64,000 nt of DNA from Halopseudomonas sabulinigri (GCF_900105255.1 NZ_LT629763.1:3606001-3670000); one strand, 5' to 3'; counted from the stretch's first letter, positions 16,143 through 25,337 are shown. The notes: a model not told the origin generated them from the sequence alone. Numbers and translations: made by a program.

Positions 16143-18651
16143 TCGCACCAACCAACCGGCAGAAGACCTGCACGAAGAGCTTGAGCGCGTCTGGGGTAAC
16201 CAGCCGGGATGGCGCGCCGGGTCTGCAGTCAATCACACCACGGTTGGATTACGTTTTCTGGTAACCGGGCTGGGCTTCTTTCTGGTTGGCGGCCTGTTGG
16301 CGATGCTGGTGCGCACCCAGTTGGCCCTGCCCGAGCAGGACATTATCGGCCCTGAACTCTACAACCAGCTGTTCACCATGCATGGCACGGTGATGATGTT
16401 CCTGTTTGCGATTCCGGTGCTGGAAGGCGCCGCCATGTACCTCATTCCCAAGATGATAGGCACACGGGACCTGGTGTTCCCCAGGCTCAGTGCACTTGGT
16501 TATTACTGTTACCTGTTTGGCGGCCTGATCATTCTCTCGAGCCTGGTGCTGCAGATAGCGCCGGATGCCGGCTGGTTCATGTACACGCCACTGAGTAACG
16601 CCGAGTTTTCGCCGGGCAAGGGCCCGGACTTCTGGTTGCTGGGGATCACCTTCGTGGAAATCTCGGCGATTTCCGCCGGGGTGGAGCTGGTGGTATCCAT
16701 TCTGCGCACCCGGGCCAACGGCATGGCATTGAACAAGATGCCGATCTTCTGTTGGTACATATTGGCGATGGCGCTGATGATCATCTTCGGCTTTCCACCG
16801 CTGATTCTGGGCAGCATCCTGCTCGAGCTTGAGCGCGCCGCCGGTTGGGTATTCTTCGATGTGGCGGGCGGCGGCGATCCGCTGCTCTGGCAGCACCTGT
16901 TCTGGTTGTTCGGCCACCCCGAGGTCTACATCATCTTCCTGCCCGCTGCGGGCATTGTCTCAACCCTGATCCCGGTGTTTGCCCAGCGCCCGCTGGTGGG
17001 TTATCGCTGGATAGTGCTGGCGATCATTGTTATGGGCTTCATCAGTTTCGGGCTTTGGGTACACCACATGTTTACCGTCGGCATTCCGCAGCTGGCGTTG
17101 GCGTTTTTCTCGATTGCCAGCATGCTGGTGGCGATTCCTACCGCTATTCAGATTTTCGCCTGGCTGGCCACATTGTGGACCGGCAAGGTGGCGTTTCGCC
17201 TGCCGATGCTCTGGGTGTGCGGTTTTTTGATGGTGTTTGTAGCCGGCGGCCTGACCGGGGTGATGCTGGCGCTTGTGCCATTCAACTGGCAGGTGCATGA
17301 CACCCATTTTGTGGTCGCCCATATGCACTATGTACTGGTGGGCGGCATGTTGTTTCCGCTGGTGGCCGGTTTCTACTACTGGCTGCCCCACGTGTCTGGG
17401 CGCATGCCCTCGGATACGCTGGGGCGCTGGGGGTTCTGGCTGTTTTTCGGCGGTTTCAACATGACCTTTCTGCTGATGCATCTCACCGGTCTGCTGGGGA
17501 TGCCACGACGGGTGTACACCTATGACGCCGAGATGGGCTGGGGTTGGCTGAACTTGTTGTCGTCGGTTGGCGGTTTTGTCATGGCCATCGGGGTGGCGGT
17601 GATCATTCTGGATATCACGCTGCACTTTCGCTTTGGTCGCAAGGCAGAGTGCAACCCCTGGAACGCAGATACCCTGGAATGGGCCACGCCAATGCCGGCC
17701 AGTGCCTACAATTTTGCCAGCCTGCCCGATATCGACACCCGGCATCCGATGTGGGAGCACCCGGATCTGCCGCACACTATTGAACAGGGACACCATGGTT
17801 TGGGTGAGGTGATGTACGAGCGGCGCGATATTTTTGGCTCGGACGCCATCACCGGCAGGGTACGCGAGGTGATCCACCTGCCCACCAACTCCTGGCTGCC
17901 ATTGCAAACCGCAGCGGTGATCGCGGTGGTGTGCATCAGCTTGCTGGTCAAGGCCTATACGGCGGCGTTGATTGCCCTGTGCGGCGTGTTGTTCTTTGCC
18001 TTGCGCTGGAGCTGGCATAACGGTGCGCATCCGGTGGCGTCACCGTGGCGCGAGGATGACCCGGTCGATCCGCCCTTGCACTCGCGCACCTTCGACGGTC
18101 CAGGCTTGTGGGGCATGGTGGTCAGCCTGATGGCCAACGGCACCCTTTACGTCTCGCTGTTGTTCGGCTGGTTCTACCTGTGGACGGCGGCGCCGCAATG
18201 GTCGATGCCCGCGCAAGCGCCAATCAGCCTGTGGCCGCTGCTCGCCAGCGGAGCGGCGCTGGTGCTGGCGGTTGTGGTATATCGCCGCGGCGTGGCGCAG
18301 TTGCGCAATGGCAGTGATGCGCCACTGCAGGGCGCGTTGTGGCTGGCAACCGGGCTGGGGGCGCTGCACGTTGGCCTGCTGGTGTGGGTGTTGATCTCAG
18401 CGCCGCTGAATCCGGGTGACCTCGCGCATGACGCGGTGCTCACGGTCATGCTCTATTACCTGCTGCTGCATGGAAACCTGGCGTCGATTGTCACTGCGCT
18501 GCAGGCACTGCGTGTGCGCATCGGCTACGTCAGCCTGCGGCTGCCCTATGAGCCGGTGGTGGTACAGCCGCTCTGGATTTATACGCTTGGCGTATTCTGG
18601 ATGAGCTTCGCCGCATTCGTTGTGCTGCCGATGGTCTGGGGGGCAGGCTAG
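16135..18651 (+). CDS. ctaD: Cytochrome c oxidase subunit I fused to subunit III
   Basis: An 838-residue protein. Residues to about 560 are subunit I, with the low-spin haem ligand region FTMHGTVMMFLF, the CuB His-Tyr pair in GHPEVYIIFLP, the two CuB histidines in WVHHMFTVG, and haem ligands in HDTHFVVAHMHYVLVGG. Residues from about 650 form a subunit III domain (TFDGPGLWGMVVSLMANGT, then five hydrophobic helices ending FWMSFAAFVVLPM). It is the proton-pumping core of an aa3 oxidase in the inner membrane. A fused I/III chain is known in some bacteria, but in many pseudomonads the two are separate genes. The ATG at 16135 overlaps coxB. Confidence 0.92.
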   Translation: MTNRTNQPAEDLHEELERVWGNQPGWRAGSAVNHTTVGLRFLVTGLGFFLVGGLLAMLVRTQLALPEQDIIGPELYNQLFTMHGTVMMFLFAIPVLEGAAMYLIPKMIGTRDLVFPRLSALGYYCYLFGGLIILSSLVLQIAPDAGWFMYTPLSNAEFSPGKGPDFWLLGITFVEISAISAGVELVVSILRTRANGMALNKMPIFCWYILAMALMIIFGFPPLILGSILLELERAAGWVFFDVAGGGDPLLWQHLFWLFGHPEVYIIFLPAAGIVSTLIPVFAQRPLVGYRWIVLAIIVMGFISFGLWVHHMFTVGIPQLALAFFSIASMLVAIPTAIQIFAWLATLWTGKVAFRLPMLWVCGFLMVFVAGGLTGVMLALVPFNWQVHDTHFVVAHMHYVLVGGMLFPLVAGFYYWLPHVSGRMPSDTLGRWGFWLFFGGFNMTFLLMHLTGLLGMPRRVYTYDAEMGWGWLNLLSSVGGFVMAIGVAVIILDITLHFRFGRKAECNPWNADTLEWATPMPASAYNFASLPDIDTRHPMWEHPDLPHTIEQGHHGLGEVMYERRDIFGSDAITGRVREVIHLPTNSWLPLQTAAVIAVVCISLLVKAYTAALIALCGVLFFALRWSWHNGAHPVASPWREDDPVDPPLHSRTFDGPGLWGMVVSLMANGTLYVSLLFGWFYLWTAAPQWSMPAQAPISLWPLLASGAALVLAVVVYRRGVAQLRNGSDAPLQGALWLATGLGALHVGLLVWVLISAPLNPGDLAHDAVLTVMLYYLLLHGNLASIVTALQALRVRIGYVSLRLPYEPVVVQPLWIYTLGVFWMSFAAFVVLPMVWGAG

Positions 18652-19004
18652 TGTCGCCATGGTTGCCTGTGCATCCGGCCCAACTGGTGTTTGGGCTGGT
18701 GATCTGGAGTGGCTGGTTTGTGCTCTTGTACGGCGGCCTCTCAGTTGCCTGTGAACTGGTCCCGCCAGCGGAAAAACGCGGCGCCATGACCTGGCTGAAT
18801 GGTCTGATTTTGCTGCTGGGAGCAGCGCTGGCGGTGTTTTTGCTTTGGTTGGCCAGACGCTGCTGGCGGGCGGCACCGGTGAGCGATCAGGGTACCGATA
18901 GCGGCCGCTTTGTGGCGCGCATTGCCGCCGGCGTTTACCTGACGTCTGCCCTGGCCGCGTTCGCACTGACCTTGCCCAGCGTCGTTATGGCGCCCTGTCT
19001 CTGA
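18651..19004 (+). CDS. Small membrane protein of the oxidase cluster
   Basis: A 117-residue protein with three hydrophobic helices: LVFGLVIWSGWFVLLYGGLSV, LNGLILLLGAALAVFLLWLA and VYLTSALAAFALTLPSVV. The start is GTG at 18651, sharing one base with the ctaD stop, and its own stop shares one base with ctaG. It must therefore be made with the oxidase. I do not recognise a named family; a role in assembly or as a small subunit is inferred from position only. Confidence 0.75.
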   Translation: MSPWLPVHPAQLVFGLVIWSGWFVLLYGGLSVACELVPPAEKRGAMTWLNGLILLLGAALAVFLLWLARRCWRAAPVSDQGTDSGRFVARIAAGVYLTSALAAFALTLPSVVMAPCL

Positions 19005-19801
19005 TGCTGCGCCTTGGCCTGGTGTTGATGATGCTGGTTGCGCCAGCGGCCTGGGCGCACAGCCCGGTGTCGGGCGGCGGGCATGAGCAGTTGGCGGCGC
19101 TGCTAAGTGCGCTGGTATTGGCGGCGGCCTGGGTGCTATATCTGGTCGGTGCCTGGCGTGTGCGCCCAGGATGTTGGTCGCTGGGCTTATTCAGCCTGGG
19201 TATGGCGCTGGCGTTCTCTGCTGTGCTGGGGCCGCTCGACACCTGGGCGGAGACCAGCACCAGCTGGCATATGGTGCAGCACATGCTGTTTATGGTGGTG
19301 ATCGCACCGCTGTGGGTGCTGGCGCGGCCGTTGCCGCAGATCGTCGGTGGAGCAGGGCGCTACGCCGCTGTGGTCTGGAACCCGCCACTGCGCCTGGTCC
19401 AGCATCCGATGCTGACCGCCTATTTGCACGGGCTGGTGATCTGGTTCTGGCATGTTCCGCGCTTCTACGTGCTGGCGCTGGATAATCCCTGGTGGCATGT
19501 GTTCGAGCATGCCTGCTTTCTGCTGACGGCCGGATTGTTCTGGTGGGCGGTATTGAAAACTAGCGCACGCCGCGTACATTGGGCGCTGTTTGCGCTGCTG
19601 TTTACCCTGATGCACACCGGCTTTCTTGGCGCCATGTTGACGTTTGCCCAGTCGTCGCTCTATGGGCCGGAGCGCTCGCTGGAAGATCAGCAACTGGCTG
19701 GCATGATCATGTGGGTGTTGGGGGCCTTCCCCTATCTGCTGGCATCTGCCTGGATAGGTTATCGCTGGTATCAACAGGTACAGGCCCGGCTCAATAGCTG
19801 A
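19004..19801 (+). CDS. ctaG: Cytochrome c oxidase assembly factor, CtaG (caa3-type) family
   Basis: A 265-residue protein with a signal-like first helix (ending AAWAHSPVSGGGH) and about seven membrane helices. Conserved histidines lie in STSWHMVQHMLFMVVIAPL, VIWFWHVPRFY and WHVFEHACF, the pattern of the Bacillus-type CtaG family needed for caa3 oxidase assembly, distinct from the Cox11-type CtaG. It is the last gene of the cox operon. No haem A synthase, SURF1 or Cox11 gene is present in the window. Confidence 0.85.
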   Translation: MLRLGLVLMMLVAPAAWAHSPVSGGGHEQLAALLSALVLAAAWVLYLVGAWRVRPGCWSLGLFSLGMALAFSAVLGPLDTWAETSTSWHMVQHMLFMVVIAPLWVLARPLPQIVGGAGRYAAVVWNPPLRLVQHPMLTAYLHGLVIWFWHVPRFYVLALDNPWWHVFEHACFLLTAGLFWWAVLKTSARRVHWALFALLFTLMHTGFLGAMLTFAQSSLYGPERSLEDQQLAGMIMWVLGAFPYLLASAWIGYRWYQQVQARLNS

Positions 19802-19825
19802 GCCGAGCCTGGACTGTGCGGCTCA
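19799..19825. terminator. Hairpin at the convergent ctaG/ohr ends
   Basis: TGAGCCG (19799-19805) and CGGCTCA (19819-19825) form a perfect 7-bp stem whose arms contain the stop codons of ctaG and of ohr. There is no T-run in either direction, so termination is uncertain. Confidence 0.35.
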
Positions 19826-20248
19826 CACCCGGGTCAGGGTAACGTCGATGTTGCCGCGGGTAGCGTTGGAGTACGGGCAAACCTGGTGCGCGCTATCGAT
19901 CAGTTGGCTGGCCTGTGCATCGTCCATCCCGGGCAGGCTGATGCGCAGCTCCACTTCAATGCCAAAACCGTTGGGGATCTGACCGATCCCGACTACACCC
20001 TCAACGGACGCATCTGCCGGCATGGGCAGTTTGTCGCGTCCGGCCACGAACTTCATGGCGCCGATAAAACAGGCTGAGTAACCCGCGGCGAACAGCTGTT
20101 CCGGGTTGGTACCCTTGCCGCCAGCGCCGCCCAGCTCTTTGGGCGTGGTCAGCTCGACGTCCAGCACGCCGTCGGATGAGATGGCGCGGCCGTCACGGCC
20201 GCCGGTGGCTTCAGCGTAAGCACGGTACACAACGTTTTCTACAGACAT
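19823..20248 (-). CDS. ohr: Organic hydroperoxide resistance protein Ohr
   Basis: A 141-residue OsmC/Ohr-fold peroxidase that reduces organic and fatty-acid hydroperoxides using lipoylated partners. The two redox cysteines lie in [10 protein letters not shown] and in [13 protein letters not shown]. The glycine-rich [10 protein letters not shown] and the N-terminal [15 protein letters not shown] are typical. ATG 20248, with GGGAG upstream, fits the family start. The regulator gene ohrR lies upstream on the same strand, with a repeat-rich operator region between. Confidence 0.96.
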   Translation of the reverse strand: MSVENVVYRAYAEATGGRDGRAISSDGVLDVELTTPKELGGAGGKGTNPEQLFAAGYSACFIGAMKFVAGRDKLPMPADASVEGVVGIGQIPNGFGIEVELRISLPGMDDAQASQLIDSAHQVCPYSNATRGNIDVTLTRV

Positions 20249-20270
20249 GGTATTTCTCCCGGTGCATTTA

Positions 20271-20336
20271 ATTTTGCGCAATATATTTGCGCGCTAACTA
20301 AAAAAGGAGATTAGTCGTAATTTAGTTTGCGCGCAA
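20271..20336 (-). promoter_or_regulatory. Probable OhrR operator cluster upstream of ohr
   Basis: An AT-rich region carries repeated TTTGCGC/GCGCAAA words. The clearest structure is TTGCGCGCTAACTAAA (20287-20302) and TTTAGTTTGCGCGCAA (20321-20336), a 16-bp inverted repeat with one mismatch and an 18-bp gap. A further copy, ATTTTGCGCAATAT, is at 20271-20284. A related word lies before ohrR itself. Binding by OhrR is inferred from position and repetition. Confidence 0.6.
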
Positions 20337-20391
20337 GATAAAATTTCAGGAGAGTCTGTGTGATCAGATCGCGACTTATCGATTCAGGGGG

Positions 20392-20856
20392 TCAGTCGTC
20401 GCTGCCGCCCAGACTGCGCTGCAGCGACTGACGCAAGTTGAGTAACTGATTGCGGAGATCGACCAGCTCGTCCAGCGATTGATCAGAGGCTTCGACAATG
20501 CAGCGCGGCACGGCCCTGGCGCGCTGCTTGAGTGCTTCGCCAGCGGGCGTCAGAAACAACTCGACCACGCGCTCATCCTGGCTGCTACGCTGGCGCTTGA
20601 GCAGGCCTTCGGCCTCCAGGCGCTTGAGTAGCGGTGTCAGCGAACCGGGGTCGGTCAGCAAACGCTTGCTGATCTCGCCTACGGTAATGCCATCGCCCTC
20701 CCACAGCACCAGCATCGCCAGATACTGCGGGTAGGTCAGCGACAGCGCTTTGAGCAGAGGCTTGTAGACTTTGGTCATCAGCAGTGAGGTGGAGTGCAGG
20801 GCGAAGCACAGCTGGTTGTCCAGCATCAACTCGGGGCAGGTTTGTGGCTTCGGCAT
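20392..20856 (-). CDS. ohrR: MarR-family organic peroxide sensor OhrR
   Basis: A 154-residue MarR-type repressor. The N-terminal LDNQLCFALHS holds the reactive cysteine used by OhrR to sense hydroperoxides. The winged helix follows: LTYPQYLAMLVLWEGDGITVGEISKRL, then DPGSLTPLLKRLEAEGLLKR and RSSQDERVVELFLT. Oxidation releases it from the ohr promoter. ATG 20856 is chosen because upstream residues lack homology and cover the promoter. It is 143 bp upstream of ohr on the same strand. Confidence 0.93.
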   Translation of the reverse strand: MPKPQTCPELMLDNQLCFALHSTSLLMTKVYKPLLKALSLTYPQYLAMLVLWEGDGITVGEISKRLLTDPGSLTPLLKRLEAEGLLKRQRSSQDERVVELFLTPAGEALKQRARAVPRCIVEASDQSLDELVDLRNQLLNLRQSLQRSLGGSDD

Positions 20857-20917
20857 GGGCGTATCCTGGTGCGAAAGCGGGCGATGTAGGCGCGAGGTAA
20901 ATACGCGCGAGGCGATC

Positions 20918-20932
20918 ATTTAGTGCGCAAAT
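20918..20932 (-). promoter_or_regulatory. OhrR-like operator before ohrR
   Basis: ATTTAGTGCGCAAAT lies 61 bp upstream of the ohrR start and shares the TTTAGT and GCGCAAA words with the ohr upstream region, suggesting autoregulation. A single, imperfectly palindromic copy. Confidence 0.45.
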
Positions 20933-21030
20933 AGTCTGGCAGATAGGTCTGTTACCGGCAAGCCGGACGCTAGGCCGTGAGCCGGCGCGGGCATGTCGGT
21001 ATACTCGCGTCTTTTGTGCGGCGAGATCCC

Positions 21031-21903
21031 ATGCCTTTTCTTATTGCGGTTACCCTTTTGTGGGCACTGTCTTTCAGCCTGATTGGCGAATACCTGGCGG
21101 GGCAGGTCGACAGCTACTTCGCCGTGCTCACGCGCACGGCACTGGCCAGCCTGCTGTTTCTGCCGCTGTTGCGGCTGCGCGCCTTGCCGCGGCCGATGAT
21201 CGGCGGTCTCCTTTTGGTGGGGGCGCTGCAGTTCGGTGTGACTTACATCTGCCTCTATCTCTCGTTCGAATACATTTCAGTTCCCGAAGTGCTGCTGTTT
21301 ACCATTTTCACGCCGCTGCATATCGCGCTGGTGGATAACCTGATTCGCCGGCGCTTCAGCCTGGGGCCACTGGTGGCCGCGAGCATCGCCGTGGTGGGGG
21401 CGGGAATTATCCGCTACGACGGCCTGAGCGACAGCTTCGTGCGCGGCTTTCTGATCATGCAGCTGGCCAACCTGACCTTCGCCGCCGGGCAGGTGGGTTA
21501 CGCGCACATGGTGCGCCGTTACCAGCTGCCGGCGCGGGTGCAGTGGCAGGGTTTTGGCTTATTTTTTATTGGCGCCTTCATGGTGGTATTGCCAGCCTGG
21601 CTGTTGCTGGGGGATCACAGCCGCCTGCCGCACACCAGCTTGCAGTGGGGTGTGCTGGGCTGGTTGGGGCTGGTAGCCTCGGGCTTGGGATTCTTCTTCT
21701 GGAATCGCGGCGCGGCACAGGTCGACGCCGGCACCTTGGGGGTGATGAATAACGCCTTGGTGCCCGCCGGGCTAGTGGTCAACCTGGTGATCTGGAACCA
21801 TGACGCTGATCTTGCGCGCTTGGCCGCCGGCTCGGCGGTGATCGGCCTGTCGCTGTGGGTCAATGCCCGTTGGGACCGTTGGCGGGGTACCCAGCTGCCC
21901 TGA
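21031..21903 (+). CDS. EamA/DMT-family transporter
   Basis: A 290-residue protein with about ten membrane helices in two EamA repeats. The N-terminus LIAVTLLWALSFSLIGEYLAG and the second-repeat region GFFFWNRGAAQVDAGTLGVMNNALVP are typical of the drug/metabolite transporter group. It resembles the YigM-like branch, but a substrate cannot be named. ATG 21031 begins the first helix; an upstream extension adds only charged residues. It converges on the YpfJ gene with a 3-bp gap. Confidence 0.85.
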   Translation: MPFLIAVTLLWALSFSLIGEYLAGQVDSYFAVLTRTALASLLFLPLLRLRALPRPMIGGLLLVGALQFGVTYICLYLSFEYISVPEVLLFTIFTPLHIALVDNLIRRRFSLGPLVAASIAVVGAGIIRYDGLSDSFVRGFLIMQLANLTFAAGQVGYAHMVRRYQLPARVQWQGFGLFFIGAFMVVLPAWLLLGDHSRLPHTSLQWGVLGWLGLVASGLGFFFWNRGAAQVDAGTLGVMNNALVPAGLVVNLVIWNHDADLARLAAGSAVIGLSLWVNARWDRWRGTQLP

Positions 21904-21906
21904 GCG

Positions 21907-22815
21907 TCAATTGGCGGTGGCCGAAAAGGTATCGCAGGCGGCCACCTGACCAGACTCAAAACCCCGCTTGAACCAGCGCACGCGCTGCGCCGAGCTGCCG
22001 TGGGTGAAGCTGTCGGGCACTACATCCTGCCCGGCCTGGCGCTGCAGGCGATCATCGCCAATGGCTGAGGCAGCGGTAAGCGCTTCTTCCAAGTCATCAG
22101 GGTCAAGTAGCTGGCGCTGGTTGTCGGCGTGGTAACCCCAGACGCCAGCAAAGCAATCGGCTTGCAGCTCCTGCTTCACTGACAGGGCGTTGACCGTGGC
22201 TTGCGACTTGCCCGCGCCGGCCTGGCGAACCTGCTGACTGATGCCCAACAGATTCTGCACATGATGGCCGACCTCGTGGGCAATCACGTAGGCCTGAGCA
22301 AAGTCGCCGGGCGCGCCGAGCTGCTGACGCATGTCGTTGAAAAACGAGAGGTCGAGATACACCTGGTTGTCACCGGGGCAGTAGAAGGGCCCGACCGCCG
22401 AACTGGCGGTGCCGCAGGCTGAGTTCACTCGGTTGGAAAACAGCACCAGGCGTGGCTCCTGATAAGTCTTGCCCGCTGCGCTGAACAACTGGTGCCAGGT
22501 GGTTTCGGTATCGGCCAGTACCACCGAGACGAACTGCGCCAGCTCCTGCTCCTGCGGGCTCATCTCGCGTTGGTTCTGGCTGACGCTCTGGGTGCCGCCG
22601 CCCAGCAGCATGGGCAGAATGTCTATGCCGAGCATCTTGCCGCCAAAGATCACCACGGCGCCCAGAATCAGCACGATGCGCCCGGTCTTGCTGCGCAGCA
22701 TCATCGGCAGAAAGCGCACCAACAGCAGGGCCGCGCCGCCACCGCTGGCGCGCTGTACGTCCTGGCCACGGCGATCTTCCACGTTGCTGCTCTGTTTTCG
22801 GCCGCGCCAATCCAT
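21907..22815 (-). CDS. ypfJ: Neutral zinc metallopeptidase YpfJ family
   Basis: A 302-residue putative metallopeptidase. The charged N-terminus (MDWRGRKQSSNVEDRRG) is typical of the family. It is followed by one membrane helix (GRIVLILGAVVIFGGKMLGI) and a catalytic domain with the zinc motif HEVGHH in YVIAHEVGHHVQNLLG. A downstream glutamate lies in ELQADCFAGVWG, as in the family, and FYCPGDNQVYLDLSFF precedes the zinc helix. Substrates are unknown; it is anchored with the catalytic part probably in the periplasm. Confidence 0.92.
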   Translation of the reverse strand: MDWRGRKQSSNVEDRRGQDVQRASGGGAALLLVRFLPMMLRSKTGRIVLILGAVVIFGGKMLGIDILPMLLGGGTQSVSQNQREMSPQEQELAQFVSVVLADTETTWHQLFSAAGKTYQEPRLVLFSNRVNSACGTASSAVGPFYCPGDNQVYLDLSFFNDMRQQLGAPGDFAQAYVIAHEVGHHVQNLLGISQQVRQAGAGKSQATVNALSVKQELQADCFAGVWGYHADNQRQLLDPDDLEEALTAASAIGDDRLQRQAGQDVVPDSFTHGSSAQRVRWFKRGFESGQVAACDTFSATAN

Positions 22816-22914
22816 TGCTCTGCTCCTGCGTTTGTTGGTAAGAGGCGTTATTGCACAGCATAGCTCGCGATAAGCAAAGCAAAACCAGCGTGGATCGTCG
22901 TCCGTTTGCCGGGC

Positions 22915-23748
22915 TCAGCAGCTCAGTGGCACGTGGGGCTGCTGATACAGTTGCTCAAACAGCTGGCGAGCCTGTTCCTTGTCTGCCTGTTTCTGTTCTT
23001 CAAGTACAACCAGAACCTGCGCCACACTGTTGCCCAGCTCCGGTACCTGGGCGGCCTCACTCTGCAGGCTGTCTTCCAGTACGCAGTGATCCTGAAACAG
23101 GCCCAACCGCTCGCCCAGCTGTTTTAGTAGTTCGATGCTGGCTTTGGCGGCCTTGCGGTTACAGAGCAGCTGAGCCTGATAGAGGTAGTACTTACTCCAC
23201 TTGCGGCACTGGTGATAGGTCTCATCTTCACCGCCATCGTGGGCTTCCAGTGCCAGAGCGCGGGCGCGTCTGTAGGTGTAGTCCAGCCCCTTAACCGGAT
23301 CCTTGCGGTGTTTGAGCTTCAGCCTGGTTTGCCAGTCGGCGAGTATCTCGGCAAAGCCCTGGTGCGGGTCTTCGGGGGTGATCTGGCTGCCGGCCGCACT
23401 GGCCGCTGAAGCAAAGTAGGCGAACAGCGGCTGCATCGCGGCCTGCTGCTGCGGCGGCAGGCGGGTAATCAGCCGGGCCAGGGTTTTCTCCTGCACGTGG
23501 GCGTCGCGCAGCCCGGCGTAGGAAGCCGCCAGTTGCTTCAGGCGTTGCTCAACCTGCTTGATGTCTGCCTTGGCGCAGCCGGGACGATAGAGCTGCAGCA
23601 GGGCACGCAGTTTTTTGCTGCACACGCGGATGGCGTGAATATCTTCATCGCTGGGAGTCGCATCCGCTGGCAGGGCTTTGAGCGCCTTGCGCACCTGTTT
23701 GCGGGCGGCCTGGAAAATAGGGTCGGGTTTATCGGCACTGTGTTTCAT
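22915..23748 (-). CDS. CHAD domain protein
   Basis: A 277-residue all-helical protein with regularly spaced histidine and arginine residues: DEDIHAIRVCSKKLRALLQLYRP, LRDAHVQEKTLARL, YQCRKW-like segments and FQDHCVLEDSL. This is the CHAD fold, whose basic face binds inorganic polyphosphate. It lacks the CYTH phosphatase domain often fused to it. It is encoded alone, downstream of the MATE gene on the same strand. Polyphosphate binding is family knowledge, not shown here. Confidence 0.85.
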   Translation of the reverse strand: MKHSADKPDPIFQAARKQVRKALKALPADATPSDEDIHAIRVCSKKLRALLQLYRPGCAKADIKQVEQRLKQLAASYAGLRDAHVQEKTLARLITRLPPQQQAAMQPLFAYFASAASAAGSQITPEDPHQGFAEILADWQTRLKLKHRKDPVKGLDYTYRRARALALEAHDGGEDETYHQCRKWSKYYLYQAQLLCNRKAAKASIELLKQLGERLGLFQDHCVLEDSLQSEAAQVPELGNSVAQVLVVLEEQKQADKEQARQLFEQLYQQPHVPLSC

Positions 23749-23791
23749 GTCGGTAGTCTAGCCGAGCCAGCTTGCAAACAGATGACCTGGC

Positions 23792-25213
23792 TCACCGATA
23801 ACCTTCCTCGCTCAGGGCCTCGTCAGTCACCTTGACGGTCTGGCGTTCGTCTTCGGTCAGGCGTGTGTTCTTCCAGCTGCCGCGGGCGAACCAGCACAAC
23901 GAAATGACCGCGACCAGAATGTTGGTGATCGGGAAGGACCACCAGATACCCTCGGCGCCCAGCGTAGTGTGTTTGGATAGCACATACGCGAGCGGAAACT
24001 GCAGCATCCACTGGGTCACCAGGGCGATAACCATGGCGCTGACCATGTTGCCCGAGGCGCGGAACGCTGCCACTAAGCACAGCTGAATGCCGATTCCACC
24101 CCAGGCCAGCGCCATGATGCGGATAAAGCGCGCGCCCTCGCTGATCACGCCGGCATCGCCCGGTACGAAGAAGGCGACAATCTGGGGTGCCACCGCATAC
24201 ACCAGCAGCCCCACCAGACTCAGGCCGATAAACGCATAGAGCGCGGCCAACTGGGTGATCTTGCTGGCGCGTTGCACGTTACCCGCGCCCATGTTCTGAC
24301 CCACCAACGTGGAGACTGCCATCGACAGGCCCATGGCGGGGATGGTGATGACCTGCAGTATGTTGGAGCCGATACCGTAGGCGGCGATGGTCAATGTGCC
24401 GAAGCTGGCCACCAGAAAGGACATTACCATCAGCCCCAGGCCACGGGTCGACAGTTCTACCGAACCCGGAAAACCAAGGAAGAACGCCTTGCGGATATAG
24501 ACCATATCCGGCTTCAGCCCGCGCCAGGCGAGCTGGATGCCGTGCCGCCCGCGCAAAAAGATGATCAGGCCGATACCGGCGGCTATCGCCTGTGTGGTCA
24601 GCGTCGCCATGGCGGCGCCCATTACGCCATATCCCGGTAGCGGGCCCCAGCCAAAGATGAACAGCGGGTCCAGGCCAAAGTTGAGAATCACCGTACCCAG
24701 CACGATCAGCAGCGGCACCCTGGTCTGACCCACCCCGCGCATCAGCGATTGGAACATGATGTAGATGAACACGAAGATCACGCAGATGAACGACACCCGC
24801 ATAAAGCCGAGCGCGCCGGCGTAGACCGCGTCAGTAACGCCCAACAGGCGCAGTAGGTGTGGCGCCAGGATGAAACCGATCGCGCCCAGCACAACGGAGG
24901 TGATGGTCACCATCAGCATGGTTTGCGCTGCCACGTGATTGACCAGATCCGGACGCCCGGCGCCCATGTATTGCGCGGTCAGGGTCGCGCCGGCCATCGC
25001 CAGCCCCGAGCCCATGGCAATCACCAGGAAGGTCACCGGCATACTGACCGACACCGCTGCGACGGCGTCGGCACCCAGCCGGCCAACCCAGAAGGCGTCG
25101 GTCAATTGGTAACCCGACTGCAGAATATTGGCGAGCATGATCGGCACGGCCAAGGTGAGCAGGGCACGGGGAATGGAGCCGGTGAGAAAGAGTTGCTGGC
25201 GGTGGCTGGGCAT
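23792..25213 (-). CDS. MATE-family multidrug/toxin efflux protein
   Basis: A 473-residue protein with twelve predicted helices and the MATE layout. It contains LAVPIMLANILQSGYQLTDAFWVGRLG in the first repeat, FQSLMRGVGQTRVPL, and the second-repeat start LGFPGSVELSTRGLGLMVM with ASKITQLA. It expels cationic drugs or metabolites by Na+ or H+ antiport. The C-terminal tail (TRLTEDERQTVKVTDEALSEEGYR) is polar. Substrate and coupling ion are not readable. Confidence 0.93.
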   Translation of the reverse strand: MPSHRQQLFLTGSIPRALLTLAVPIMLANILQSGYQLTDAFWVGRLGADAVAAVSVSMPVTFLVIAMGSGLAMAGATLTAQYMGAGRPDLVNHVAAQTMLMVTITSVVLGAIGFILAPHLLRLLGVTDAVYAGALGFMRVSFICVIFVFIYIMFQSLMRGVGQTRVPLLIVLGTVILNFGLDPLFIFGWGPLPGYGVMGAAMATLTTQAIAAGIGLIIFLRGRHGIQLAWRGLKPDMVYIRKAFFLGFPGSVELSTRGLGLMVMSFLVASFGTLTIAAYGIGSNILQVITIPAMGLSMAVSTLVGQNMGAGNVQRASKITQLAALYAFIGLSLVGLLVYAVAPQIVAFFVPGDAGVISEGARFIRIMALAWGGIGIQLCLVAAFRASGNMVSAMVIALVTQWMLQFPLAYVLSKHTTLGAEGIWWSFPITNILVAVISLCWFARGSWKNTRLTEDERQTVKVTDEALSEEGYR

Positions 25214-25337
25214 GCGGTCCTCTGGGCGATTTGCAGGTAAGGCTGGAGACCTGCAACGGGTGGACTACAGCATAGCTGTATCCGTTCCGCTTTTCCGGCA
25301 GCACTCAGGTGCGTGTAATGCTGCTGCCGCCGGCGGC

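Noticed and set aside
16960-18030. A 356-codon minus-strand frame inside ctaD
   Set aside because: Antisense shadow of the oxidase subunit gene, rich in His and Gln as expected from reverse-complemented hydrophobic codons.
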